A stretch of DNA of 64,000 nucleotides, taken from NCBI GenBank assembly GCA_946998205.1, contig CAMPYJ010000006.1, positions 1-64,000 of the forward strand, in the 5' to 3' direction. This stretch comes from an uncultured Prevotella sp. (GTDB lineage Bacteria; Bacteroidota; Bacteroidia; Bacteroidales; Bacteroidaceae). How positions within the stretch are numbered: the first letter of the stretch is position 1; each line of letters begins with the position of its first letter. Both the position numbers and the translations under genes were made by a program. This document shows, piece after piece, positions 55,371 to 64,000 of this stretch. A model generated the notes under the pieces. That model was given only the letters and a program-made list of their open reading frames with translations. It did not search any database and was not told the DNA's origin.

Positions 55371-57794
55371 ATGATGGCAAGCGTATTCAACTTTGAGGTG
55401 GCGAACGAGGACTTGTTAGTAAGATTCTCTTGTCCGAACCACAAGCGGAGAATAGCCGAGACGGTACGCAATCTCGGTATCGACACCGTATGTCCAGACA
55501 GTGCCGCAAAGCTGTTGTGCCGCTACACGTCAGAGGCGACGGACGTGAAGTTCTCGTTTGACGGAAACGCACAGGAGGGAAACGACATCCGACACGAAGC
55601 CGTTTTCTTTGAGAACACGGAATATCCGCTCATCGTGCGCGGCAGGGGAAAAGACTTGCAGGAACTGCAGCTTGCCATCAACGACCACCTGCGCACAGAC
55701 GGCAAGGACAAAAGCACCATCATCAGCACGGGCGATGAACTCTATGGCTCGCTGAACTTTCACAACCAAGTGGGCATGACCGACTTCAGCTTCACCTATA
55801 AAGTGAAAGGAGAGGAGCAAACCAAGGAACTGAAGTTCATGACCGAGGTGTTGAGCTACAAGTTGGACTATCGCTCCGACTTGAAGACCATCATCTCTGA
55901 CATAGAGCATGAGTATGCCATGCTGAGCACGTCGTTTCTGAAGGACACCTATCTCAGTATGCGTCAAGGTGCAGGTGAAAGCAACGCGTTGATATGGTGG
56001 CAAATATTCAAGTCGTGCCATGCCGACATCATGACGGCGGCACGCCAGATTATAGACCGCCCCAAGCGACGACTGCGCAGCGTAGCCAAATATGAAAGAG
56101 CGGAACGCATGGCGTATGTTCCAAGAGACTTGGAAAACGAATACCAAACGCACAAGGGCAATCCTGCCCATCTGTACCGCACCGAAGAACTGACGCTGAG
56201 CCATGACACGATAGAGAACCGCTTCTTGAAATATGCCATCAGGGAAATGACACGCCGCTTCGCCGTGGTGAAAGAACACATCATGACGGCAATGCACCTT
56301 GACGACCCCAATCGCGTGGACACTTCGCTCTGCGACATGGAGAACGAACTGATGCAACTCTCAAACAACGCATTCTTCCGGGGCGTGGGACAGTTCAAGG
56401 GTTTTACGCAAGACAACCTCGTGATGAAACAGGCACAAGGCTACAAAACCATCATGGAAAAATGGGTGGAGCTGCAACAGGGTTACGAACTGGAGGAAGG
56501 CATGCGGAAACTGGAGGTGAAGGATGTTTGCGACCTTTATGAGATATGGTGCTTCATCAAGGTGAAGAACATTGTGCAGGACGTGATGAACGAGTTGGGC
56601 AAGAGTGCGTATCCAAAGGTGAACGGCAGAGACATTACCAACGACTTTATTCCACAGCTCGTGTATGGCGGTTCGGTGAGTTTCATCAACCAAGCCGGCA
56701 TTGAGTTGGCAAGCGTGTGCTACAATGCCGAGGTGCGCAAAGGCAAAGCAGCATCAGCCATCAGCGGCACCAACACCATGACAACGGTGCAGCGTCCGGA
56801 CATCGTGCTGAGGTTGAGCAAACAGGCGGAAGGCGGCATGAAGTTTACCTACCTCTTTGATGCCAAGTACCGCATAGCCGACACGGATGAGAACGGCAAC
56901 GGATATGGCAGTGGTTATGACGTGCCACCTGCGGATGCCATCGACCAGATGCACCGCTATCGTGACACCATATACTACACGGAAGAGGAATGCGAACGAG
57001 AGCACTTGAAGAAAGAAATCATCGCCGGTTACGTGCTGTTTCCCGGTCGCATACCATTGGAGGCTCTCGATGCCGAGAAGGGTGAGTATTGCTATCAGCA
57101 GTCGAACCGCTTGATTGGCATCGGCGCCTTTCCCCTGCGCCCCGACCAAGAACAGCATGCCAACGACGGAACCATCGTTGTAAATGCTAACAGTTCTGAG
57201 CAAGCCTTGTACAGACAAATACGCCACTGGCTTGAAGATGACAACGGGCGGGAACGGCTGCTCGAGGAAAGCATTCCGCAGAAAGGATTGGAATACTCGG
57301 ATGAGCCTGTTAATAAAGGTACGTTTTACATCGCATCAGTAGATGGACATGTGAACGCTGACAAACAATTGGTGCAGAATGGTCTGGGCGAGACGTTCTT
57401 TTCGGGATACAAGTCCATTCTTTCGGGTGTTGATTTCCAGAAGATAAAGTATTTTGCACCTGTGGACAACCATTGGGTAAAAGGATATTATCAGGTGCTG
57501 GCAGTGGAAGCAAAGGATATGGGAGAAATGCTGGCGAAGGAGAAAGCCAACGCCAAAGGCACGGCATCGAAATACGGAGGTTATGACAAGCCCATCCGCA
57601 TTTGTTTGAAATTAGGGAAACATACGCTGCTGCCCGCACCTTTTATATATGGGCTCGACAGCAACGCGTCAAAGGGGATTGCCATGACAAGAAAGGAATT
57701 CAAAGCGTATTGCGACAAAGCCAAGAAACAGACAGGACGGAGTGAAGAGACGTGGGGCGTGGTAAGCAAATCACCCGAGGACATGACACAATAA
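55371..57794 (+). CDS. DUF2357 / McrC-like PD-(D/E)XK nuclease
   Basis: An 807-aa protein. Residues about 1-300 form a DUF2357 beta-rich region. The nuclease half has YEIWCFIKVKN (Glu391), RPDIVLRL (Asp477) and FTYLFDAKYR (Asp497 with Lys499), the expected PD-(D/E)XK array, followed by YVLFPGR and FGAFPLRP-like strands. Such proteins are usually encoded beside an McrB-like AAA+ GTPase that moves the complex along DNA. No McrB is present here; the coupled neighbour is RhuM. G+C is higher than in RhuM and in the HpaII genes, so the operon may be composite. Alternative: an orphan that uses an McrB encoded elsewhere. Confidence 0.85.
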   Translation: MMASVFNFEVANEDLLVRFSCPNHKRRIAETVRNLGIDTVCPDSAAKLLCRYTSEATDVKFSFDGNAQEGNDIRHEAVFFENTEYPLIVRGRGKDLQELQLAINDHLRTDGKDKSTIISTGDELYGSLNFHNQVGMTDFSFTYKVKGEEQTKELKFMTEVLSYKLDYRSDLKTIISDIEHEYAMLSTSFLKDTYLSMRQGAGESNALIWWQIFKSCHADIMTAARQIIDRPKRRLRSVAKYERAERMAYVPRDLENEYQTHKGNPAHLYRTEELTLSHDTIENRFLKYAIREMTRRFAVVKEHIMTAMHLDDPNRVDTSLCDMENELMQLSNNAFFRGVGQFKGFTQDNLVMKQAQGYKTIMEKWVELQQGYELEEGMRKLEVKDVCDLYEIWCFIKVKNIVQDVMNELGKSAYPKVNGRDITNDFIPQLVYGGSVSFINQAGIELASVCYNAEVRKGKAASAISGTNTMTTVQRPDIVLRLSKQAEGGMKFTYLFDAKYRIADTDENGNGYGSGYDVPPADAIDQMHRYRDTIYYTEEECEREHLKKEIIAGYVLFPGRIPLEALDAEKGEYCYQQSNRLIGIGAFPLRPDQEQHANDGTIVVNANSSEQALYRQIRHWLEDDNGRERLLEESIPQKGLEYSDEPVNKGTFYIASVDGHVNADKQLVQNGLGETFFSGYKSILSGVDFQKIKYFAPVDNHWVKGYYQVLAVEAKDMGEMLAKEKANAKGTASKYGGYDKPIRICLKLGKHTLLPAPFIYGLDSNASKGIAMTRKEFKAYCDKAKKQTGRSEETWGVVSKSPEDMTQ

Positions 57795-57806
57795 AAAAAA
57801 TATCGT

Positions 57807-57814
57807 TATCTTTG
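57807..57814 (+). promoter_or_regulatory. Capsule locus promoter -7 box
   Basis: TATCTTTG, 62 nt before the SLBB protein start and 12 nt after the preceding stop codon. A -33 TTG is not visible at the right spacing. Confidence 0.55.
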
Positions 57815-57875
57815 CAACAAAATAGCGAAAAGAAAGTTAATAAAAAAAAGAGAAAAAGAGACATTCACACACGAT

Positions 57876-60488
57876 ATGAAAAAAGTCATTCTATATATTC
57901 TGCTACTCATGCTGTGCCCGCTGGCCGCCACGGCACAGTCTACCATGTCTGACGAACAGGTTCTCGAATGCATCATGAAAGAGAGCGCCGCAGGCACCTC
58001 ACAGTCACAAATTGTCACCAAGCTGATGCAGAGCGGCGTGAACATTCAACAAATCAGGAGAATAAGAGACAAATACGAACGGCAGGCCAAGCACAAAGGA
58101 CTGGGAAACGTCGCCGACCAAACCGTGAACCAGACGGAAACACGCATGCGGAAGGCCAACGGCAACACGAGAGAGGCAAGGACGAAGTACAACACCATCA
58201 AGGAGCAAAGGAAAGACGACAAGCAACATTCTACCAACAGGCTGCAGCCACAGATACAGTGGCAGAAGCAATATGATGAAGACAGCGAGGAGTTTAAGCT
58301 GATGCAGCAAGAGCTGAGCAGCATCACCCCCACCGACTCCATCAAATGGCTCAAGCAGATACTCAAGCAGCAGACGGAAGACAAGCGGAAAGTCTTCGGA
58401 CGAGACATCTTCAACAACAAAGAGCTGACCTTTGAACCCAGCATGAACATCGCCACACCGCAAAACTACCGGTTGGGTCCGGGCGACGCCGTGTACATTG
58501 ACGTTTATGGCGCATCGCAAAAAAACATACAAAGCACCGTATCACCCGACGGCGACATCAACATCGAAGGCTTTGGGCCCATACAGGTGAGCGGACTTAC
58601 CATCGCACAAGCCAACCAACGGCTGCGCATGCAACTGGGCGCACGATACAGCAGCAGCAAGGTGCGTCTCACACTGGGACAGAGCCGAACCATCACCGTG
58701 AACGTGATGGGCGAGGTAAAAACTCCCGGAACTTACACCATATCGGCTTTCGCTTCTGTGTTCCATGCCCTGTACATGGCAGGTGGCACTAACGATTTAG
58801 GTACATTGCGCAACATCAAGATTTACCGTAACAACCGGCTCATATCCGTCGCCGACGTCTACGACTACATCCTCAACGGCAAGATGAGAGGCAACGTACG
58901 CCTGGCAGACGGTGATGTAATCTACGTGGGGCCATACGACTGTTTGGTGAACATCACCGGCAAGGTGAAACGCCCCATGTATTATGAAATGACACCAAAA
59001 GAGAGCGTGGGCACATTGCTGAAATACGCAGGAGGCTTTACGGGCGACGCATATAAAAAGGCGGTACGACTGGTAAGAAAAACAGGCAGAGAATATGCGG
59101 TATTCAACATCAACGAATTTGACATGCACACCTTTCACGTTGCCGACGGCGACTCGGTGTCGGTAGATTCCATCATTCAGCGTTACAGCAACACGGTAGA
59201 AGTGAAGGGGGCTGTGTTCCGCCCGGGATTGTATCAGCTGGGGGGAGACATCAACAGCGTACGCACGCTGATACAGCATGCCGAAGGACTGAAGGAAGAC
59301 GCCTTCACGGCACGCGCCATCATACACCGACTGAAAACAGACCGCACGCTGAAGGTGCTGGCGGTAGACGTGCAGGGCATCATGAACGGCACCGCAGCCG
59401 ACGTGCCACTTCAGGAGAATGACGTGCTGTTTATTCCCACCAAGGAAGAACAGATGGAGCAGCGCACCATCACCATTCATGGCGAAGTGGAATATCCCGG
59501 CATCTACAAATACGCCGACAACGAGACCTTGGAGGACTTCGTGCTGCAGGCAGGAGGACTGAAAGAAACGGCATCTACCGTGAAAGTGGACGTGGCGCGT
59601 CGCATCGTCAACCCCAAAGCGCTCACCACCGACTCGCTCATCGCCAAGACATATACCTTCGCCTTGAAAGACGGATTCGTGATTGACGGCGAACAGGGCT
59701 TCGTATTGCAGCCCTACGATGAGGTTTACGTTCGCAAGAGCCCGGGATACAGCGACCAGAAGAACGTAAGCGTGGAAGGCGAAGTGATGTTCAACGGCGT
59801 CTACGCCCTGAACAAGCGCAACATGCGTCTCACCGACCTGCTGAGGGCGGCAGGCGGCGTAACCGACCTGGCATACGTCAAGGGCGCCCGGCTGGAACGA
59901 GTGCCCAACGCCATGGAACGTGCCAGAATGGAGACGGCACTGAAGATGCAGCAAGAAGAGATGCAACGGCAGCTGCTGCAGCTGGCAACCAGCAGCAACA
60001 ACGCCAGTGCCATACAGCAGCTGGGACAGAACACGCAGAACGCCCAACTGAAGAAGTTTGAGGTTCCCGCAACCTTCCCCGTAGGCATACAGTTGGACAA
60101 AGCCATCGCCGACCCCAACAGCGACGCAAACATCGTGCTGCGTGAGGGCGACCGCCTCATCCTGCCGCAATACACCGCCACCGTCAAAGTTAACGGTGCC
60201 GTGATGTATCCCAACACCGTGGCCTACCTGAAAGGAAAGAACGCAAGGTACTATATCAGCGCCGCAGGCGGATTCGCACAAAACGCCCGCAAGAGCAAAG
60301 CCTACGTCGTCTACATGAACGGAATGGTGGGCAAGGTGAGCGAGGGCGCGAAGATAGAACCCGGATGCGAAATAGTGGTTCCCACCAAGCTGTCGCGCAA
60401 GATGAGCATTGCTGAAGCCATGAGCCTGGGAAGCGGCATCACCGGCATAGCCGCCATGATAGCCACGATTGCGAATATGGTGAAATAA
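57876..60488 (+). CDS. SLBB-domain polysaccharide export protein
   Basis: An 870-aa Wza-like outer-membrane or periplasmic export protein. The signal peptide (MKKVILYILLLMLCPLAATA) is followed by a basic, coiled-coil-prone segment (about 55-150) and the poly-export domain (YRLGPGDAVYIDVYGASQKN, about 195-215). Then come at least four SLBB repeats (for example VNVMGEVKTPGTYTISAFAS, VEVKGAVFRPGLYQLGGD, ITIHGEVEYPGIYKYAD and VSVEGEVMFNGVYALNK). A Gln/Ala-rich helix lies at about 685-730. Long multi-SLBB forms are common in Bacteroidales capsule loci. It opens the capsule cluster. Confidence 0.92.
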   Translation: MKKVILYILLLMLCPLAATAQSTMSDEQVLECIMKESAAGTSQSQIVTKLMQSGVNIQQIRRIRDKYERQAKHKGLGNVADQTVNQTETRMRKANGNTREARTKYNTIKEQRKDDKQHSTNRLQPQIQWQKQYDEDSEEFKLMQQELSSITPTDSIKWLKQILKQQTEDKRKVFGRDIFNNKELTFEPSMNIATPQNYRLGPGDAVYIDVYGASQKNIQSTVSPDGDINIEGFGPIQVSGLTIAQANQRLRMQLGARYSSSKVRLTLGQSRTITVNVMGEVKTPGTYTISAFASVFHALYMAGGTNDLGTLRNIKIYRNNRLISVADVYDYILNGKMRGNVRLADGDVIYVGPYDCLVNITGKVKRPMYYEMTPKESVGTLLKYAGGFTGDAYKKAVRLVRKTGREYAVFNINEFDMHTFHVADGDSVSVDSIIQRYSNTVEVKGAVFRPGLYQLGGDINSVRTLIQHAEGLKEDAFTARAIIHRLKTDRTLKVLAVDVQGIMNGTAADVPLQENDVLFIPTKEEQMEQRTITIHGEVEYPGIYKYADNETLEDFVLQAGGLKETASTVKVDVARRIVNPKALTTDSLIAKTYTFALKDGFVIDGEQGFVLQPYDEVYVRKSPGYSDQKNVSVEGEVMFNGVYALNKRNMRLTDLLRAAGGVTDLAYVKGARLERVPNAMERARMETALKMQQEEMQRQLLQLATSSNNASAIQQLGQNTQNAQLKKFEVPATFPVGIQLDKAIADPNSDANIVLREGDRLILPQYTATVKVNGAVMYPNTVAYLKGKNARYYISAAGGFAQNARKSKAYVVYMNGMVGKVSEGAKIEPGCEIVVPTKLSRKMSIAEAMSLGSGITGIAAMIATIANMVK

Positions 60489-60513
60489 GGGAAGATGCCA
60501 TACTACTTCTTAT

Positions 60514-61374
60514 ATGAAAAATAATGATTTTTCCATATTGGCTGTTGTCGTTTTATATAACCCTGACATGCAACTGCTTAAAAAAAACTTATTTGCATTT
60601 CAACAAGATGTAAATAAGATTATCTTATGGGACAATAGTAGTTATGCATCTACGCAACAACAAATAGACAATCTTCTTACAACTTTTCCTAACATTATTG
60701 TTATACACAAAAAAATAAATATGGGCATATCTACGGCATTAAATTATGCTTGGAACTTTGCCAATAACCATGGCTATAAAGCAATGCTGACCATGGATCA
60801 AGACTCTATATTTCACTATTTTCCTATTTTTAAAAATAAGGTAATAGAATTTTGGGAAAGAGAAGGATTGTGTATTTGCGGTCCTGCAATATGCGATGCA
60901 TCAAAAACAACATTTGAAACATATGACAGTTTTATAGAAAAGAAACATATTATAACCTCTGGCATGCTCGTGCCCATAGAATTATTAAATAAAATTGGAG
61001 GATACTGTGAAGACTTTTTTGTTGATGGCGTTGATGTTGAACTGTGCGTAAAAGCACGACAATATCATTATAAATCATTCATTTACAGGGGAGCATTTTT
61101 GGCTCAAATATATGGAACGCCACAAAGCAGGAAAATACTGGGTAAAACATTGCGCAGTTTCGGATACGCTCCAAATCGATTGTATAATATATTCAAAAGT
61201 CAAATTATCATATTCAGGAAATATCACTATCCATTGGACATCCTAAAAGATATTTTATATAATTATATGTTTAGATTCACATTAAAAGGTGTGATACTTG
61301 TAGAACACAATAAACGAGAAAAATTAAAAGCTGTCTATCATGGAATTAAGGATGGATTGCTTGCAAAAATATAA
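60514..61374 (+). CDS. Family 2 glycosyltransferase (rhamnosyltransferase-like)
   Basis: A 286-aa inverting glycosyltransferase. The nucleotide-sugar fold opens with ILAVVVLYNPDMQLLKKNL, and the DxD motif is MLTMDQDSIF (Asp95, Asp97). The later GGYCEDFFVDGVDVELCVKA holds the catalytic acidic residues. The very A+T-rich codon use, unlike the SLBB gene, suggests recent acquisition as is usual for capsule genes. The donor sugar is not known; a rhamnose-type activity is the nearest family resemblance. Confidence 0.85.
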   Translation: MKNNDFSILAVVVLYNPDMQLLKKNLFAFQQDVNKIILWDNSSYASTQQQIDNLLTTFPNIIVIHKKINMGISTALNYAWNFANNHGYKAMLTMDQDSIFHYFPIFKNKVIEFWEREGLCICGPAICDASKTTFETYDSFIEKKHIITSGMLVPIELLNKIGGYCEDFFVDGVDVELCVKARQYHYKSFIYRGAFLAQIYGTPQSRKILGKTLRSFGYAPNRLYNIFKSQIIIFRKYHYPLDILKDILYNYMFRFTLKGVILVEHNKREKLKAVYHGIKDGLLAKI

Positions 61375-61448
61375 AACATAAGATTTACAAGAAACAGTGA
61401 TAATAAGCATGATAATTTTGTTGAATTAAGAAGTAAAAAAGTAGAGAA

Positions 61449-62501
61449 ATGGACAATTCAGAATACAAAAGAGTGGATTACAGACGTGTGTGGCAGGAAA
61501 TTTATAAGCGTAAAAAAATATATTTCATAACAATACCAATAGTATTCGTACTCTCTTGTCTATACATTACATGCATTCCACGTACCTATTCATCTTCTAC
61601 AGAAGTAGCACTTGAAACTGAGTCCAAAGGAGGAACAGCGGGTGGGTTGGGAGCATTAGCCGCATCATTCGGAATTAATACCGAAGCGTTAGAAACGTCC
61701 GATGCAATTACCCCACTACTCTACCCCGACCTACTCAACGACAATGGTTTTATATCCGGCTTATTTAATATTAAAGTCTGTACTTTGGACGGAAAAATCA
61801 AAACGGATTATTACACCTATATAGAGAAATACCAACAATATCCTTGGTGGACAAAATTTGGTGATAGAATCAAAAGAACTTTCCATAAAGAAGAAAAGAA
61901 AGATACAAAGAATACAACCAAGAATCCATATCATTTAACGAAAAAAGATGATGGCATCCTAAATGCTATTCGAACGGGGATAACACTCAAAATTGACAAA
62001 AAGACAGGAGCCATTAACATTTCAACAACAGCACAAGACCCTTTAATATGCAAGACCATTGCAGATTCGGTACGAGAACATTTGCAGCAGTTTATTACGC
62101 GTTATAGAACCAACAAGGCACGAGAAGATGTGCAATACTTCAGAAAATTAACAGAAGATGCAAAGAGAGCATACGAAAAGCAACGAAAACTATATGGTAG
62201 CTATTCTGATGCAAACATGGATGTGATGTTAGAAAGTTTTATTTCTAAGCGCAATGATTTAGAAAACGAAATGCAGTTGCGTTACAACAATTATACTACT
62301 TATCAAAATCAATTGCAAACTGCAATCGCCAAGGTTCAAGAGAAAACACCCGCATTTACTATTATAAAAGGTGCTGAAGTACCTTTAAAGGCGACTTCAC
62401 CAAAAAGAATGATATTTGTGCTTGTAATGACCATACTCGGATTTGTTGCCACAAGTGTTTATGTTTTACGAGACATCATTATCCCTAAAAGTAAACAATA
62501 A
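61449..62501 (+). CDS. Wzz-type chain-length determinant
   Basis: A 350-aa inner-membrane protein. TM1 is at about 25-43 (IYFITIPIVFVLSCLYI) and TM2 at about 318-337 (MIFVLVMTILGFVATSVYVL), with a long periplasmic coiled-coil between. PLKATSPKRM before TM2 is the proline-rich family motif. It lacks a C-terminal tyrosine kinase domain. It should set O-antigen or capsule polymer length with the flippase and polymerase of the locus. Confidence 0.9.
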   Translation: MDNSEYKRVDYRRVWQEIYKRKKIYFITIPIVFVLSCLYITCIPRTYSSSTEVALETESKGGTAGGLGALAASFGINTEALETSDAITPLLYPDLLNDNGFISGLFNIKVCTLDGKIKTDYYTYIEKYQQYPWWTKFGDRIKRTFHKEEKKDTKNTTKNPYHLTKKDDGILNAIRTGITLKIDKKTGAINISTTAQDPLICKTIADSVREHLQQFITRYRTNKAREDVQYFRKLTEDAKRAYEKQRKLYGSYSDANMDVMLESFISKRNDLENEMQLRYNNYTTYQNQLQTAIAKVQEKTPAFTIIKGAEVPLKATSPKRMIFVLVMTILGFVATSVYVLRDIIIPKSKQ

Positions 62502-62516
62502 AAGAAAACAACAACC

Positions 62517-64000
62517 TTGAGTTCCATTTTCCCACAAGAAAAAAATGAGGAAAAGACACATCGAATAGCACGTAATTCGGTGCTGCTTTTTGTCCGTATG
62601 TTTATCCTTATGATTATCAACATATGGGCAGTCCGCTTTATTCTTAATGGATTGGGTACAGAAAACTACGGTTTACTCAACACGGTAATTGGCGTCATTA
62701 CAACCGCTACATTTATATGCAGTATTACAGCAGTTTCTATTCAACGGTTTTATTCTGTATCCTTAGGAGAAAATGACAGCAAGAAATTTGCACAAGTTTA
62801 TTCTATTAGTATCAATATATCTGTAATTGGCTGCATGTTGTGCCTGGTATTGTTTGAAACAATAGGCTTGTGGTTTGTATACGAGCAACTAACCATACCT
62901 GTTGAAAAATTAACATCAGTTTTGTGGGTTTACCAATTTGGCATGTTAACCTTTTGCTGTTCTTTATTGCAAATACCATTTACCGCAGCTATCTTTGCAA
63001 AAGAGGACATGGGGGTATATTCAGTTATATCCACGATAGAATGTGTGGGGAAGCTAATCGTAGCCTATCTTATCAGTTTCTCAACAATTAACAATCTTAT
63101 CTTTTATAGTGGCGGGCTATTTATCATTTCCATATTGGTAACAACCGCTTATGTCATGTCCTGCAAAAAAAAATATAAAGAATGTAGATATATAAACAAG
63201 CTGCCAAATTCATTATATAGAAACATATTGTCATTCTCGGGATGGACAGCCTTTGGTTCGCTTGCCAATACCGGAATCACACAAGGGAGTATTATTCTAA
63301 TTAACATATTTTTCGGACCCATCACAAATGCGGCTTTCGGCATAGCTCAACAAATAAATAACGCATTTTCTTCGTTCAGCAATGCCATGATACTACCATT
63401 TCGTCCTGCCATGATTAAGGCATATACAGAGGGTAGGCGCGAATATGTTCTGCGGTTACTTATGATTAACAGCAAGTTTATTCTATTTGCACTACTTTCT
63501 ATTGCCATGCCAATTATTATTGAGATGAAAGACATTCTACAACTATGGTTAGCCCAGTCTACTGACGAAATGATAGTTTTCTCTCGGCTCGTGATTGTTT
63601 ATGTCATAATTATGATGATGAACAATCCTATAACCATCATATTTTATGCAGCTGGAAAGATAAAGAAATACAATCTTATCGTGGAAGGAATTATGCTGCT
63701 CTGCTTCCCCACCACATGGTTATTATTTCTGTTTGGAATGCCAGCATATAGTGTATTCTACAGTATGATAGCCTATATCTTTTTCGTACATTTCATTCGG
63801 CTTTTTCTCTTAAAAGAAATATTTCCCAACTTCTCAATACTGAAATATATTGCTTTATTAAGCATACCCTCATTAGGCATCATAGTTTCATGTTCTCTTG
63901 TCCAATATCTTATCAGCATCTTCACATTTGACACATACATGCGAATTTGTGTATATTGTATTTTGATTCCATTGTCAGGCATAAGCATCGCATTCCTAAT
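62517..64000 (+). CDS. Wzx-type polysaccharide flippase, partial
   Basis: At least 494 codons, running off the window end with no stop. The start is most likely the TTG at 62517, because the first in-frame ATG (62598) would cut away ARNSVLLFVRM, the family's opening helix. About twelve hydrophobic segments follow. FGIAQQINNAFSSFSNAMIL and PFRPAMIKAYTEGR are typical of Wzx/polysaccharide-biosynthesis flippases. It would move undecaprenyl-linked repeat units across the inner membrane. A+T-rich like the neighbouring GT2 gene. Confidence 0.9.
   Translation, partial: MSSIFPQEKNEEKTHRIARNSVLLFVRMFILMIINIWAVRFILNGLGTENYGLLNTVIGVITTATFICSITAVSIQRFYSVSLGENDSKKFAQVYSISINISVIGCMLCLVLFETIGLWFVYEQLTIPVEKLTSVLWVYQFGMLTFCCSLLQIPFTAAIFAKEDMGVYSVISTIECVGKLIVAYLISFSTINNLIFYSGGLFIISILVTTAYVMSCKKKYKECRYINKLPNSLYRNILSFSGWTAFGSLANTGITQGSIILINIFFGPITNAAFGIAQQINNAFSSFSNAMILPFRPAMIKAYTEGRREYVLRLLMINSKFILFALLSIAMPIIIEMKDILQLWLAQSTDEMIVFSRLVIVYVIIMMMNNPITIIFYAAGKIKKYNLIVEGIMLLCFPTTWLLFLFGMPAYSVFYSMIAYIFFVHFIRLFLLKEIFPNFSILKYIALLSIPSLGIIVSCSLVQYLISIFTFDTYMRICVYCILIPLSGISIAFL

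Overview
The window looks like a chromosomal segment of a Bacteroidales bacterium, most likely Prevotella or a close relative. The reasons are the Bacteroidetes-type -7 promoter boxes (TAnnTTTG) in front of many genes, a SusC/SusD polysaccharide-utilisation locus with ECF sigma and FecR, a FimB/Mfa2-type lipoprotein, a C10 (streptopain-like) protease, a serine-type sulfatase, the LptE/sigma-54 activator/SecG cluster, and a tmRNA tag reading GENNYALAA. I do not name a species.

Layout. 1-5.2 kb: sulfatase, M15 peptidase, YrbG-type Ca/Na exchanger, and two leftward genes (Lin1244/Lin1753-domain protein, RteC-like ORF). 6-9.4 kb: anaerobic ribonucleotide reductase nrdD and nrdG, separated by a repeat-filled element. 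9.6-16.5 kb: C10 protease, then leftward HtpX/LemA, a small lytic transglycosylase and a leucine-rich-repeat protein. 17-25 kb (leftward): tRNA-His, the sigma-54 activator-lptE-TPR-secG operon, and the rlmN-DUF4837-pdxA-ybhN operon. 26.2-28.9 kb: an AlwI-like type IIS restriction cassette with a truncated methyltransferase. 29.4-34.7 kb: a giant GT2-DUF4922-SpoIID fusion and an AmpG-like transporter, suggesting cell-wall fragment handling. 34.9-44.6 kb: a PUL (ECF sigma, FecR, SusC with STN domain, SusD, GH18, DUF1735-LamG) that probably attacks chitobiose-containing glycans such as host N-glycans. 44.9-48.1 kb: FimB-like lipoprotein, ptb and buk (acyl phosphate to acid plus ATP). 48.3-48.7 kb: tmRNA. 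49.5-57.8 kb: a defence island with decayed yhcG, dinD and controller remnants, an intact HpaII-type restriction-modification pair, and a RhuM + DUF2357/McrC-like nuclease operon with no McrB. 57.9-64 kb: the start of a capsule/exopolysaccharide locus (SLBB export protein, GT2, Wzz, Wzx running off the end).

Repeats are the other main theme. A ~193-bp hairpin-forming, MITE-like element with 18-bp terminal inverted repeats occurs seven times, in a short and a ~259-bp long form, and two copies show perfect 4-bp target duplications. A second type (two copies, 278 and 483 bp) has ~37-bp palindromic inverted termini around different minisatellite fillings. One interrupts nrdD-nrdG, and the other supplies the C-terminus of the RteC-like ORF. 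The first family also lies between ptb and buk and on both sides of the AlwI cassette.

The most noteworthy items are the MITE-like family and its subfamilies, the AlwI endonuclease left without an intact adjacent methyltransferase, the three-part GT2-DUF4922-SpoIID protein, the RhuM-DUF2357 pair, and a string of defence genes that keep their N- and C-terminal ends but have lost the middle. Function calls rest on motif recognition by eye; no database search was run.
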